Shown: positions 1 through 6,702 of the stretch, one piece after another
How the letters are laid out: each line of letters opens with the position of its first letter
How positions within the stretch are numbered: position 1 is the first letter of the stretch
From: an uncultured Ruminococcus sp.
GTDB lineage: Bacteria > Bacillota > Clostridia > Oscillospirales > CAG-272
Length of the DNA: 9,311 nt
NCBI GenBank assembly: GCA_902797495.1
Contig: CADBTH010000142.1
Span: 1-9,311, forward strand
Direction: 5' to 3'
Notes under the pieces: generated by a model
The model's database searches: none
What the model saw: the letters and a program-made list of their open reading frames with translations, nothing else
Told to the model about the DNA's origin: nothing
Translations under genes and position numbers: made by a program

Positions 1-1308
1 ACGGATCTGCGCGTTGAAAACGAGGACGGAACTCATCCGTCGGAAGTCCTTCGCTACGAGGGCGGTATCATCTCCTTTGTCGAATATCTGAACTCGATGA
101 AGCATTCCAACATGGTGCACCCGAATCCGATATACATGAAGGCGACAAAGGGAGACATCACGGCGGAAGTTGCACTTCAGTACAACGACAGCTACACCGA
201 TACGATAGTCACGTTCGCAAACAATATGTGCACCGTCGACGGAGGAACTCACGAGACTGGATTCAAGACGGCTCTGACGAAAGTCATAAACGACTATGCG
301 AGAAAGACCGGCGCTCTGAAGGAAAGCGACAAAAATCTTTCGGGCGAGGACGTGAGAGAAGGTATTTGCGCCGTCGTCAGCGTAAAACTTCCCGACGCAC
401 AGTTTGAGAGCCAGACGAAGGCGAAGCTCGGAAACTCCGAGGTCAGAGTCATCGTCGACAATATAGTTAACGAAAAACTGTCCGTGTTCTTCGAAGAGAA
501 TCCGGCGGTAGCAAAACTGATAATAGAAAAGGCGCTGGCGGCGAGCCGCGCGAGAGAGGCTGCGAGAAAAGCGAGAGAGCTTACGAGAAGAAAGGGCGCT
601 CTCGAGGGAATGACCCTTCCGGGAAAACTCGCGGACTGCAACGAAAAGAGAGCTGAGCTGACTGAACTCTTCCTCGTCGAGGGAGACTCCGCGGGAGGCT
701 CCGCAAAGACGGGACGCGACAGCCTCTATCAGGCTATCCTTCCTCTGAGAGGAAAGATACTGAACGTAGAAAAGGCGAGACTCGACAAAGTTTACGGCTC
801 AGAATCTATAAGAAACATAATTCAGGCGCTCGGGTGCGGCGTCGGAGAGGACCTCGATCTTTCGAAGCTCCGCTACGGAAAGATAATCATCATGGCCGAC
901 GCCGACGTCGACGGTTCCCACATTCAGATACTTATACTGACTCTTCTCTTCAGGCACATGAGAAAGCTTATAGAAGAAGGGCACGTTTATCTCGCGATGC
1001 CTCCTCTTTACAAGGTTTCCAAAGGCAAAAAATACACGTACGCCTACACGGACGAGGAGAGAGACGAGAAGGTCGCGGAAATGGGTCAGGGAGCGACGGC
1101 GAGCCGCTACAAAGGTCTTGGTGAGATGAACCCCGAACAGCTCTGGGAAACGACGATGGACCCCGAGAGAAGAACCATTCTCAAAGTAGATATAAACGAC
1201 GCGATGAAGTGCGACGAGGTATTCTCCCTCCTAATGGGAGACGACGTCGAGCCGAGGCGCGAATTCATTGAATCAAACGCAAAATACGTAACGAATCTCG
1301 ATATCTGA
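1..1308 (+). CDS. gyrB: DNA gyrase subunit B, C-terminal part (5' end outside window)
   Basis: This is the ATPase/TOPRIM subunit of DNA gyrase, which works with GyrA to supercoil DNA. The frame is open from base 1 and gives 435 residues, so about 200 N-terminal residues (most of the GHKL ATPase domain) are missing. The visible part starts at the end of the ATPase domain (YEGGIISFVEYLN). It contains the transducer lysine loop QTK (412-420), which contacts the ATP gamma-phosphate in this family. The TOPRIM domain follows: the catalytic Glu is in LVEGDSAGG (Glu at 679-681) and the metal-binding Asps are in MADADVDGSHI (892-924). The tail has YKGLGEMNPEQLWETTMDP and the usual GyrB ending EFIESNAKYVTNLDI. 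There is no long proteobacterial-type insertion. A ParE assignment is less likely because the GyrA partner downstream has a full gyrase-type C-terminal domain. The first gene visible in the + strand operon; any promoter lies upstream. Confidence 0.97.
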   Translation, partial: TDLRVENEDGTHPSEVLRYEGGIISFVEYLNSMKHSNMVHPNPIYMKATKGDITAEVALQYNDSYTDTIVTFANNMCTVDGGTHETGFKTALTKVINDYARKTGALKESDKNLSGEDVREGICAVVSVKLPDAQFESQTKAKLGNSEVRVIVDNIVNEKLSVFFEENPAVAKLIIEKALAASRAREAARKARELTRRKGALEGMTLPGKLADCNEKRAELTELFLVEGDSAGGSAKTGRDSLYQAILPLRGKILNVEKARLDKVYGSESIRNIIQALGCGVGEDLDLSKLRYGKIIIMADADVDGSHIQILILTLLFRHMRKLIEEGHVYLAMPPLYKVSKGKKYTYAYTDEERDEKVAEMGQGATASRYKGLGEMNPEQLWETTMDPERRTILKVDINDAMKCDEVFSLLMGDDVEPRREFIESNAKYVTNLDI

Positions 1309-1342
1309 TAAAAGCAAGGATAATACAACCGTAAGGAGAGCC

Positions 1343-2236
1343 ATGAAATACGTAACCGTGACCCTCAATCCAGCGATAGATCAGACGTACAGACTCGATT
1401 CCCCTTTCAAAGAGGGAGGACTTAACCGGGCCGCCGAAATGAGCGAGTTGTCGTTTAGCGGCAAGGGCATAAACGTCTCCAAAGCTCTTATGAAATTCGG
1501 GATAGACTCAAAGGTCGTCTGCCTCATAGGGCAGAAGGACGGAGACGAAATGTACTCTCATCTTCGCGACAGTAATCTCAATCTGTTCGCTCTTCGCACG
1601 AAGGGAAGAGTGAGAAGAAACGTATCCGTCGTATCCCCTTTCTCCGAAAACGTGGAGATAAACGAGCCCGGGGAAGAGATCGGTTTTGACGAGATAGTAA
1701 AGTTCTTCGCTCTCTACGACAGGATGATCAAAGACCGCGAGAAGCACACTGTCGTCATCAGCGGAAGCGCGCCTCCCGGATTCAGGAAGGACGTATACAA
1801 AAGGCTGACCCTGGAAGCGAAGGGCGCCGGAAACGCGGTAGTTCTCGACGCCGACGGAGACCTTTTGAAATACGGGCTCGAAGGAAGACCGGACCTTATA
1901 AAGCCGAACGGAGAGGAGCTCGCCGTTATCACCGGATACAGGATAGATTCGGGAAGCGACGAAAAAATCAGGATTTCCGCCCTTGCGGCATCGACCATCA
2001 TCTTTGAAAAAACGGGGACGGAAGTCCTTTGTACGCTCGGAGAGGCCGGAAGCGTTTTCGCGGGACGGGACGGAAAATTCGAGTGCCCCGCGGTAAAAAC
2101 GGAGATTAAAAGATTCAAAGGAGCGGGAGATTATTATCTCGCAAGATTCCTTTATGAGAGATGCGAGCGCGGTGCGTCGGTTCCGGAAGCTATGAGGATA
2201 GCGACCGAAAAGGTCTCCGCATATCTTAAAAATTAA
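1343..2236 (+). CDS. PfkB-family sugar kinase (1-phosphofructokinase / tagatose-6-phosphate kinase-like)
   Basis: The 297-residue protein is of normal length for the FruK/LacC branch of the ribokinase (PfkB) family, which phosphorylates sugar phosphates with ATP in the cytosol. Supporting motifs are TLNPAID (7-13), GKGINVSKAL (40-49, normally preceded by Gly but here by Ser39), INEPGEEI (106-113), GSAPPG (141-146) and KPNGEEL (187-193). The catalytic-base motif GAGD is kept (260-263, Asp263). Its surroundings differ from the usual TVGAGDSxxAGF: here they read RFKGAGDYYLARF, so the residue before GAGD is Lys, the Ser after it is Tyr, and a Gly is Arg268. Activity or substrate may therefore differ. 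The ATG has a good TAAGGAG site (1332-1338). The gene lies 34 bases after gyrB and 47 before gyrA, in the same direction, an unusual position. The family is certain but the substrate is not. No PTS genes or regulator are nearby to support fructose use. Confidence 0.88.
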   Translation: MKYVTVTLNPAIDQTYRLDSPFKEGGLNRAAEMSELSFSGKGINVSKALMKFGIDSKVVCLIGQKDGDEMYSHLRDSNLNLFALRTKGRVRRNVSVVSPFSENVEINEPGEEIGFDEIVKFFALYDRMIKDREKHTVVISGSAPPGFRKDVYKRLTLEAKGAGNAVVLDADGDLLKYGLEGRPDLIKPNGEELAVITGYRIDSGSDEKIRISALAASTIIFEKTGTEVLCTLGEAGSVFAGRDGKFECPAVKTEIKRFKGAGDYYLARFLYERCERGASVPEAMRIATEKVSAYLKN

Positions 2237-2251
2237 AGACGATTCAAAGAA

Positions 2252-2266
2252 GCCGCCGGGGGCGGC
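2252..2266 (+). promoter_or_regulatory. GC-only hairpin just upstream of the gyrA ribosome binding site
   Basis: GCCGCC (2252-2257) and GGCGGC (2261-2266) are perfect inverted repeats around a GGG loop. They lie between the pfkB-like stop and the AAAGGAAG site of gyrA. No T-run follows, so this is not a standard terminator. It could affect ribosome loading on gyrA or mRNA processing in the operon. The stem is short, so chance is possible. Confidence 0.35.
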
Positions 2267-2268
2267 CG

Positions 2269-2286
2269 AAAGGAAGACAGGCCTTG
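2269..2286 (+). promoter_or_regulatory. Ribosome binding site and TTG start of gyrA
   Basis: AAAGGAAG (2269-2276) lies seven bases before TTG at 2284. This start gives the N-terminal extension expected before the conserved MEEQVKGAFLAYAMSV segment. The next in-frame ATG (2338, codon 19) would remove IVPIN, which aligns with ITPVN near the start of E. coli GyrA, so TTG is preferred. A TTG start on an essential gene usually means reduced initiation. Confidence 0.75.
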
Positions 2287-4911
2287 GAAGAAAACAGAAA
2301 CATTGAATTTGAAGATCAGAAAATAGTCCCCATAAATATGGAGGAGCAGGTCAAGGGAGCGTTCCTCGCTTACGCGATGTCCGTTCTTACGAGCCGCGCA
2401 CTTCCCGACGTGAGAGACGGGATGAAGCCCGGTCAGAGACGTATCCTTTACGCTATGTACGAGGACAATCTGACGAGCTCGAACGGATTCAGAAAGTCCG
2501 CGACGACGGTAGGTAACGTTCTCGGTAGATATCATCCTCACGGCGACGCCGCGGTATACGGAACGATGGTCAGAATGGCTCAGACATTCTCCTACAGATA
2601 TCCGCTGATACAGGGCCAGGGAAACTTCGGTTCGATCGACGGAGACCCGCCGGCAGCTTACCGTTACACGGAGTCGAGGATGGCGAAGATCTCGGACGAG
2701 CTGATGCGCGACATCGAGAAGGACGTCGTGGACATGGCTCAGAACTTCGACTATACGAGAAACGAGCCGACTGTCCTTCCGTCCCGCTTCCCGAATCTTC
2801 TCGTCAACGGAACGGTTGGTATCGCCGTCGGTATGGCGACGAACATACCCCCTCACAACCTTTGCGAGATAGTTGACGGAACGATCTATTTCATGGAGAA
2901 TCCGGACGCGTCGGTCGAAGAGCTGATGCAGTACATAAAAGGCCCCGATTTCCCGACCGCCGGTATCATATACGGGATGTCCGGTATAAAGAACGCCTAC
3001 GAGACCGGCCGCGGGAGGATAATGATCCGCGCGAGGGCGGAGGTCAACGAGGATAAAAGGCGCATCGTCATCACCGAGATCCCCTACATGGTGAACAAGT
3101 CTCAGCTCATCAAGACGATGGCTGACCAGGTAAAGGATAAGAGGATCGAGGGCGTCACGGAGATACGCGACGAGTCCGACAAGAAGGGCGTTCGTATCGT
3201 CGTCGAATACAGAAAAGACGCGAACGGACAGATCATCCTCAACCAGTTCTACAAATACACTCAGCTTCAGGACACGTTCGCCGTGAACATGATAGCTCTC
3301 GTTAACGGAGAGCCGAAGACCCTCACGCTGAAGCAGATACTGAAGCACTACACAGATTTCCAGGAGGAAGTCATCGAGCGCCGCACGAGGTTCGACCTCG
3401 CAAAGGCGGAGAGAGAAGAGCATATCTACAACGGCTATCAGATCGCGGTAGACAACATAGACGAAGTCATAAACATCATCAGAAACTCTCCCGACGTCGC
3501 GGGCGCGAAGGTAAATCTTATGGAACGCTTCTCGCTCTCCGAGGAGCAGGCGCAGGCGATCGTATCCATGACCCTCGGCAGACTGTCCGGTATGGAGAGA
3601 GCGAAGATCGAAGCGAGACTCGCAGAGCTCAGAGAGACGATAGCACAGCTTCGCGCGATCCTCGCGGACAAGGAGAAGATCATTGCTATCATCAAGGAAG
3701 ATCTTCTCGAGATAAAGAGGAAGTACGGAGACGAAAGAAAGACGGTCATCGTTGAATCTCACGACGAGATCGACATCGAAGACCTCATTGAGCGTCACGA
3801 ATGCGTCATCACGACGACGAACGCCGGATACATCAAGAGACAGCCCTCCGCGACTTACACCGCCCAGCACAGAGGCGGTCGCGGTAAGACCGCAATGAAG
3901 GCGAAGGAAGAGGACTACATCGAAAACGTTATCGTCACGAATTCCCACTCGACCCTCCTCTTCTTCACGAACTTCGGCAAAGTTTTTGCAAAGAAGGCTT
4001 ACCAGATACCTGAAGCGGGTCCGAACGCAAAGGGCACGAACATAGTCAATCTGCTTGAAGTCTCCGAAAACGAAAAGATAACGACGGTCATCGAGATACC
4101 CGAGTTCATGGATCACGAGTACCTCGTGATGGTGACGAAGTACGGAGTCATCAAGAGGACTCCCGTATCCGAGTACAGTTATCAGAGGCGCGGAGGAAAG
4201 ATCGCGATCAACCTCGACGAGGGAGACGAGCTGATCTTCGTTTCACGCACCGACGGAAACTGCGACGTCCTGATCGCGACGAGGTACGGCCGCGGAGCGA
4301 GATTCTCCGAGAGCCGCGTTTCGGTCGTCGGCAGAACTGCGCGCGGCGTTCGCGGCATCAAGCTGAAGGACGGCGACTACGTGGTAGGAGCCGCACTGAT
4401 CGTCAACACGGAAGAATGGCAGAGCAAGTATAAGCTCATAACGATAACGGAAAACGGCTTCGGAAAGAGAACGGAGGCCGCGAACTTCGACGCGAAGGGA
4501 CGCGGAACGCAGGGTATCATCTGTCATAATCTCAGCGAAAAGACGGGTCTTCTCTGCGGCATCAAGGTCATTTCCGAAGAGAAGGATGTGCTGCTCATCA
4601 CGGACACGGGAATTATGATAAAGATACCCGTAGAGGATATCCCGATCTACGGAAGAGCGGCTTCGGGCGTCAAGATCATAAGACTCATCGACGGCGCGAA
4701 GGTCATGAACTTTGCCGCGACTGAAAAACTCTCCGACAAGGAAGAGGAAGAAGAGACGGCAGAGGCGGAAGCTGAAACGCCGGAAGTCGCGCAGGACGCG
4801 GCAGGCGGGGACGCTGACGTGCCGTCGGCGGCGGAGGGAGAAACGCCCTACGTCGACGAAGGAATAGATCGTCTCCTCGAAGCGGCTGAAGACGACGGCG
4901 ATGAAGAATAA
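2284..4911 (+). CDS. gyrA: DNA gyrase subunit A
   Basis: This is the DNA cleavage and wrapping subunit of gyrase, 875 residues. In order: the winged-helix/tower breakage-reunion domain (about 20-490), with RYHPHGD (82-88) and the catalytic tyrosine Tyr128 in AAYRYTESRM (E. coli Tyr122); the coiled-coil arm (about 360-480); and the six-bladed C-terminal wrapping domain (about 495-815). A Glu/Asp/Ala-rich acidic tail follows (about 816-875). The GyrA box in blade 1 reads QHRGGRG (528-534) instead of QRRGGKG, and a second box-like QRRGGKI lies at 634-640 in blade 2. In the quinolone-resistance region, E. coli Ser83 and Asp87 correspond to Ala89 and Gly93. The insertion found in E. coli before the coiled-coil end is absent, as in non-proteobacterial GyrA. 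The full CTD with its box argues for gyrase over ParC. Translation starts at TTG. The stop overlaps the next gene by 11 bases. Confidence 0.97.
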   Translation: MEENRNIEFEDQKIVPINMEEQVKGAFLAYAMSVLTSRALPDVRDGMKPGQRRILYAMYEDNLTSSNGFRKSATTVGNVLGRYHPHGDAAVYGTMVRMAQTFSYRYPLIQGQGNFGSIDGDPPAAYRYTESRMAKISDELMRDIEKDVVDMAQNFDYTRNEPTVLPSRFPNLLVNGTVGIAVGMATNIPPHNLCEIVDGTIYFMENPDASVEELMQYIKGPDFPTAGIIYGMSGIKNAYETGRGRIMIRARAEVNEDKRRIVITEIPYMVNKSQLIKTMADQVKDKRIEGVTEIRDESDKKGVRIVVEYRKDANGQIILNQFYKYTQLQDTFAVNMIALVNGEPKTLTLKQILKHYTDFQEEVIERRTRFDLAKAEREEHIYNGYQIAVDNIDEVINIIRNSPDVAGAKVNLMERFSLSEEQAQAIVSMTLGRLSGMERAKIEARLAELRETIAQLRAILADKEKIIAIIKEDLLEIKRKYGDERKTVIVESHDEIDIEDLIERHECVITTTNAGYIKRQPSATYTAQHRGGRGKTAMKAKEEDYIENVIVTNSHSTLLFFTNFGKVFAKKAYQIPEAGPNAKGTNIVNLLEVSENEKITTVIEIPEFMDHEYLVMVTKYGVIKRTPVSEYSYQRRGGKIAINLDEGDELIFVSRTDGNCDVLIATRYGRGARFSESRVSVVGRTARGVRGIKLKDGDYVVGAALIVNTEEWQSKYKLITITENGFGKRTEAANFDAKGRGTQGIICHNLSEKTGLLCGIKVISEEKDVLLITDTGIMIKIPVEDIPIYGRAASGVKIIRLIDGAKVMNFAATEKLSDKEEEEETAEAEAETPEVAQDAAGGDADVPSAAEGETPYVDEGIDRLLEAAEDDGDEE

Positions 4912-5338
4912 AGAATACGGCGTCGGCCGAAAGACCGACGCGGCGGGATTTGCGATCGCGTCCCTTTGCGCGTATTCAGCCTTCTCGTTTGCGGTACTTC
5001 TGATATTCGGAAAGCTGATACCGTCTCCTCTCGCCGAGTATATGGCTTTCGCGTATACGTACGGAAAAGGCGGGAGAACGTGGCTCTGCGTTCTGTTTTC
5101 AGTGCTCTTTGCCGCGGCTCTGATCCTTTGTGCGTTGAGCTTCAAAAAAAGTTTGCGCGAAAGACCCTATATCGCAATACCGGCGACTCTCTTAGTATTC
5201 GCCGACCTCGCGGTGCAGGGCTACGCCTTCCTCGCGGCGAGCGGATATCAGTGGATATACCTCATCTGCGCCGTGCTCGACGGGATCCTGGTCTTCTGCC
5301 TGCTGTACCGGCCGGCAAATAAAAACAAAAAAGGGTGA
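4901..5338 (+). CDS. Small integral membrane protein of unknown function
   Basis: I do not recognise this 145-residue protein. It shows four hydrophobic segments, at about 16-36, 60-80, 90-112 and 115-136. A basic N-terminus (MKNKEYGVGRK), a basic patch between segments 2 and 3 (FKKSLRERP) and a Lys-rich C-terminus (NKNKKG) suggest that both ends and the central loop face the cytoplasm. No catalytic or metal-binding motif is visible. The ATG lies inside the last codons of gyrA in another frame (11-base overlap) and has no clear Shine-Dalgarno, so translation is probably coupled to gyrA termination. The next Met (residue 48) would delete the first helix, which supports this start. It is real rather than a shadow: the hydrophobic pattern is coherent, it fills the space between gyrA and the lipoprotein gene, and the next gene follows at once. 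Confidence 0.78.
   Translation: MKNKEYGVGRKTDAAGFAIASLCAYSAFSFAVLLIFGKLIPSPLAEYMAFAYTYGKGGRTWLCVLFSVLFAAALILCALSFKKSLRERPYIAIPATLLVFADLAVQGYAFLAASGYQWIYLICAVLDGILVFCLLYRPANKNKKG
5331..5335 (+). promoter_or_regulatory. Ribosome binding site deciding the lipoprotein start
   Basis: AAGGG (5331-5335) lies eight bases before ATG at 5344. The in-frame GTG at 5335 overlaps this site and has nothing suitable upstream. The ATG also begins a standard signal peptide (MKKILSL), so 5344 is preferred over 5335. Confidence 0.65.
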
Positions 5339-5343
5339 AGGGT

Positions 5344-5949
5344 ATGAAAAAAATTCTATCTCTCATTATTGCCGTCCTGGCGCTTGCCGCGGTCTTTTCC
5401 TCTTGCGGAAGGGAGGATATGACGGTCGAGCAGGCGATCGAGATCGCGGGGCCTCTCGTTCAGAAGAGCTATGAGGTGAACGATATCTTCTTCGGCGAAG
5501 GGCTGCCTCACGAAGAAGATACCGGTACGGATGAGGACGCGACGCAGTACGACGTCGCCCCGGTAAGATACCTCACGGTGATCTCGGACAAATACAACAG
5601 CGTATCGTCTCTGAAAGAGGCGGCTCTGGAGGTCTACACAGAGAGCTATATGGAGAGCGTCTTTGAGCGGATATTCAACGGCGTTGCGACGGAGAATGGA
5701 GAGATCGTCGAGTACCCGAGATATTATGAGAGCCTCGCCGAAAACCTTAAGATAAGGGCGGGCGTGGAAGAAGAGAGCATCGTCACGGGAAGAAAATACG
5801 ACGTGACGACACTTAAGATCACGTCGCAGGCGGGAGGATACGTCTTCTTTACGCTCGACTCATTCATCGACGGCGAGCCCGCCGGAACGGTGGAGCTCAG
5901 CATGAAGGACGAGGGAAACGGCTGGCGGCTCGACTCCCCGACTTATTGA
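5344..5949 (+). CDS. Putative lipoprotein of unknown function
   Basis: The protein has 201 residues from the chosen ATG; a GTG three codons upstream (5335) is possible but lacks a spaced ribosome binding site. The N-terminus is a lipoprotein signal: two lysines, a hydrophobic core, then VFSSC with the lipidated Cys at residue 21 (Phe at -3 is not ideal for a lipobox). The exported part is acidic and mixed alpha/beta in character. It has a predicted helix-rich segment (SSLKEAALEVYTESYMESVF) followed by strand-like stretches ending in GNGWRLDSPTY. This pattern (LK..., YT..Y, VF, then beta strands and GxWxxDS) vaguely resembles the IseA/YoeB-type cell-wall hydrolase inhibitor domain of Firmicutes. 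That is a pattern impression only, not a firm assignment. It is the last gene of the + strand operon, five bases after the membrane-protein stop, and is followed directly by a terminator. Confidence 0.8.
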   Translation: MKKILSLIIAVLALAAVFSSCGREDMTVEQAIEIAGPLVQKSYEVNDIFFGEGLPHEEDTGTDEDATQYDVAPVRYLTVISDKYNSVSSLKEAALEVYTESYMESVFERIFNGVATENGEIVEYPRYYESLAENLKIRAGVEEESIVTGRKYDVTTLKITSQAGGYVFFTLDSFIDGEPAGTVELSMKDEGNGWRLDSPTY

Positions 5950-5960
5950 GTAAAAAAAGA

Positions 5961-5998
5961 AAAGTCCGAAAGTTTTGCTTTCGGACTTTATTTTTTCT
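5961..5998. terminator. Bidirectional intrinsic terminator between convergent operons
   Basis: A perfect 12-bp stem (AAAGTCCGAAAG at 5961-5972 with CTTTCGGACTTT at 5978-5989) closes a TTTTG loop. On the + strand TATTTTTTCT follows, ending the gyrase operon. Read on the - strand, the same hairpin is followed by TTTCTTTTTTTA (from the A-rich run at 5951-5960), so it can also end the galK-pgsA-mtnN transcript. It lies in the 60-base gap between the two convergent genes. Confidence 0.93.
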
Positions 5999-6009
5999 GT
6001 TTCACGAGG

Positions 6010-6696
6010 TCATACGCTCATTATAAAGCTTTTGACGATATTCGCGGACTGACGCGCCGCCTTTTCGGCGAACACGGAATAGTCCATTTCGGACGAGCCG
6101 TCCGCAGAATCGGAGATAGAGCGGATGACGGTGAACGGAACCTTGTTCACGTGACAGACGTGTCCTATCGACCCGCCTTCCATCTCGCAAGCGATCGCGG
6201 AAAAATCCGAGACGAGCTCATCCTTCTTTTCCGCGGAGCAGATGAACTGGTCTCCCGAGGCGATAACTCCGTATTCGCAGTTTATCCCCATCCCTTTTAT
6301 AATGCCCTCGATCGCGAGTCCGAGAGGCGCGTCCGCGGGGATCTCGACGGAATCGAGTCCCGATACCTGTCCCTTGAGGTCTCCTATGGGGGAGGTGTCG
6401 AAGTCGTGCTGTACGACGGCTCTTGCAACGGCTACGTCCATCGTGCCGAGCTTTTTCGAGAGAGAGCCGGCGACGCCGGTGTTGATTATAAAATCAGGTT
6501 TATACTTTATTATCATCGCCTCCGTGCAGAGGGCGGAGAAAACCTTTCCGATCCCGCATTTTGCGACGACGGCGGAGTGTCCGCAGAGAGTTCCGACGAA
6601 GAATTCAACGCCGGACACGGTCTCCTTTTCAACGGTCTCCATTTCATTTTTGAGGATATCTACCTCGATATCCATAGCTCCGATTATGCCTATCAT
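6010..6696 (-). CDS. mtnN: 5'-methylthioadenosine/S-adenosylhomocysteine nucleosidase
   Basis: This cytosolic enzyme cleaves adenine from MTA and SAH, recycling by-products of SAM use (methylation and polyamine synthesis). The protein has 228 residues, the usual size. It carries the N-terminal IGIIGAMDIEV with the catalytic Glu11 (E. coli Glu12), GIGKV (48-52), INTGVAG (71-77), SGDQFI (147-152), CEMEG with Glu173 (ribose binding, E. coli Glu174), and the catalytic Asp196 in RSISDSADG. All key residues are present, so it should be active. The ATG has an AGAGGA site (complement of 6707-6712) lying inside the end of pgsA; the two genes are six bases apart, so they are co-transcribed. It is the last gene of the - strand operon, followed by the shared terminator. 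No SAM or SAH riboswitch is visible in front of it. Confidence 0.96.
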   Translation of the reverse strand: MIGIIGAMDIEVDILKNEMETVEKETVSGVEFFVGTLCGHSAVVAKCGIGKVFSALCTEAMIIKYKPDFIINTGVAGSLSKKLGTMDVAVARAVVQHDFDTSPIGDLKGQVSGLDSVEIPADAPLGLAIEGIIKGMGINCEYGVIASGDQFICSAEKKDELVSDFSAIACEMEGGSIGHVCHVNKVPFTVIRSISDSADGSSEMDYSVFAEKAARQSANIVKSFIMSV

Positions 6697-6702
6697 ATTT
6701 TT

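Noticed and set aside
535..600. Purine-rich GAGAG repeats in gyrB
   Set aside because: They encode the Arg/Ala-rich helix (SRAREAARKARELTRRKG) normal for GyrB and are not an independent repeat.
2233..4116. Very long (627-codon) open frame on the - strand opposite gyrA
   Set aside because: It lies entirely against gyrA, has a low-complexity Arg/Val/Asp/Leu-rich composition with no recognisable domain, and is explained by gyrA codon choice, which rarely uses TTA, CTA or TCA in the opposing frame.
1..4911. Topoisomerase IV (parE/parC) instead of gyrase
   Set aside because: The A subunit has a complete six-blade C-terminal domain with a GyrA box and acidic tail, which ParC lacks.
4243..5145. 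300-codon - strand open frame over the end of gyrA and the membrane protein gene
   Set aside because: Shadow frame; Arg/Ser-rich, no motif, and it spans two well-supported + strand genes.
5950..6009. Possible riboswitch or small RNA at the convergent junction
   Set aside because: The hairpin with T-runs on both sides is fully explained as a bidirectional terminator, and no gene starts here.
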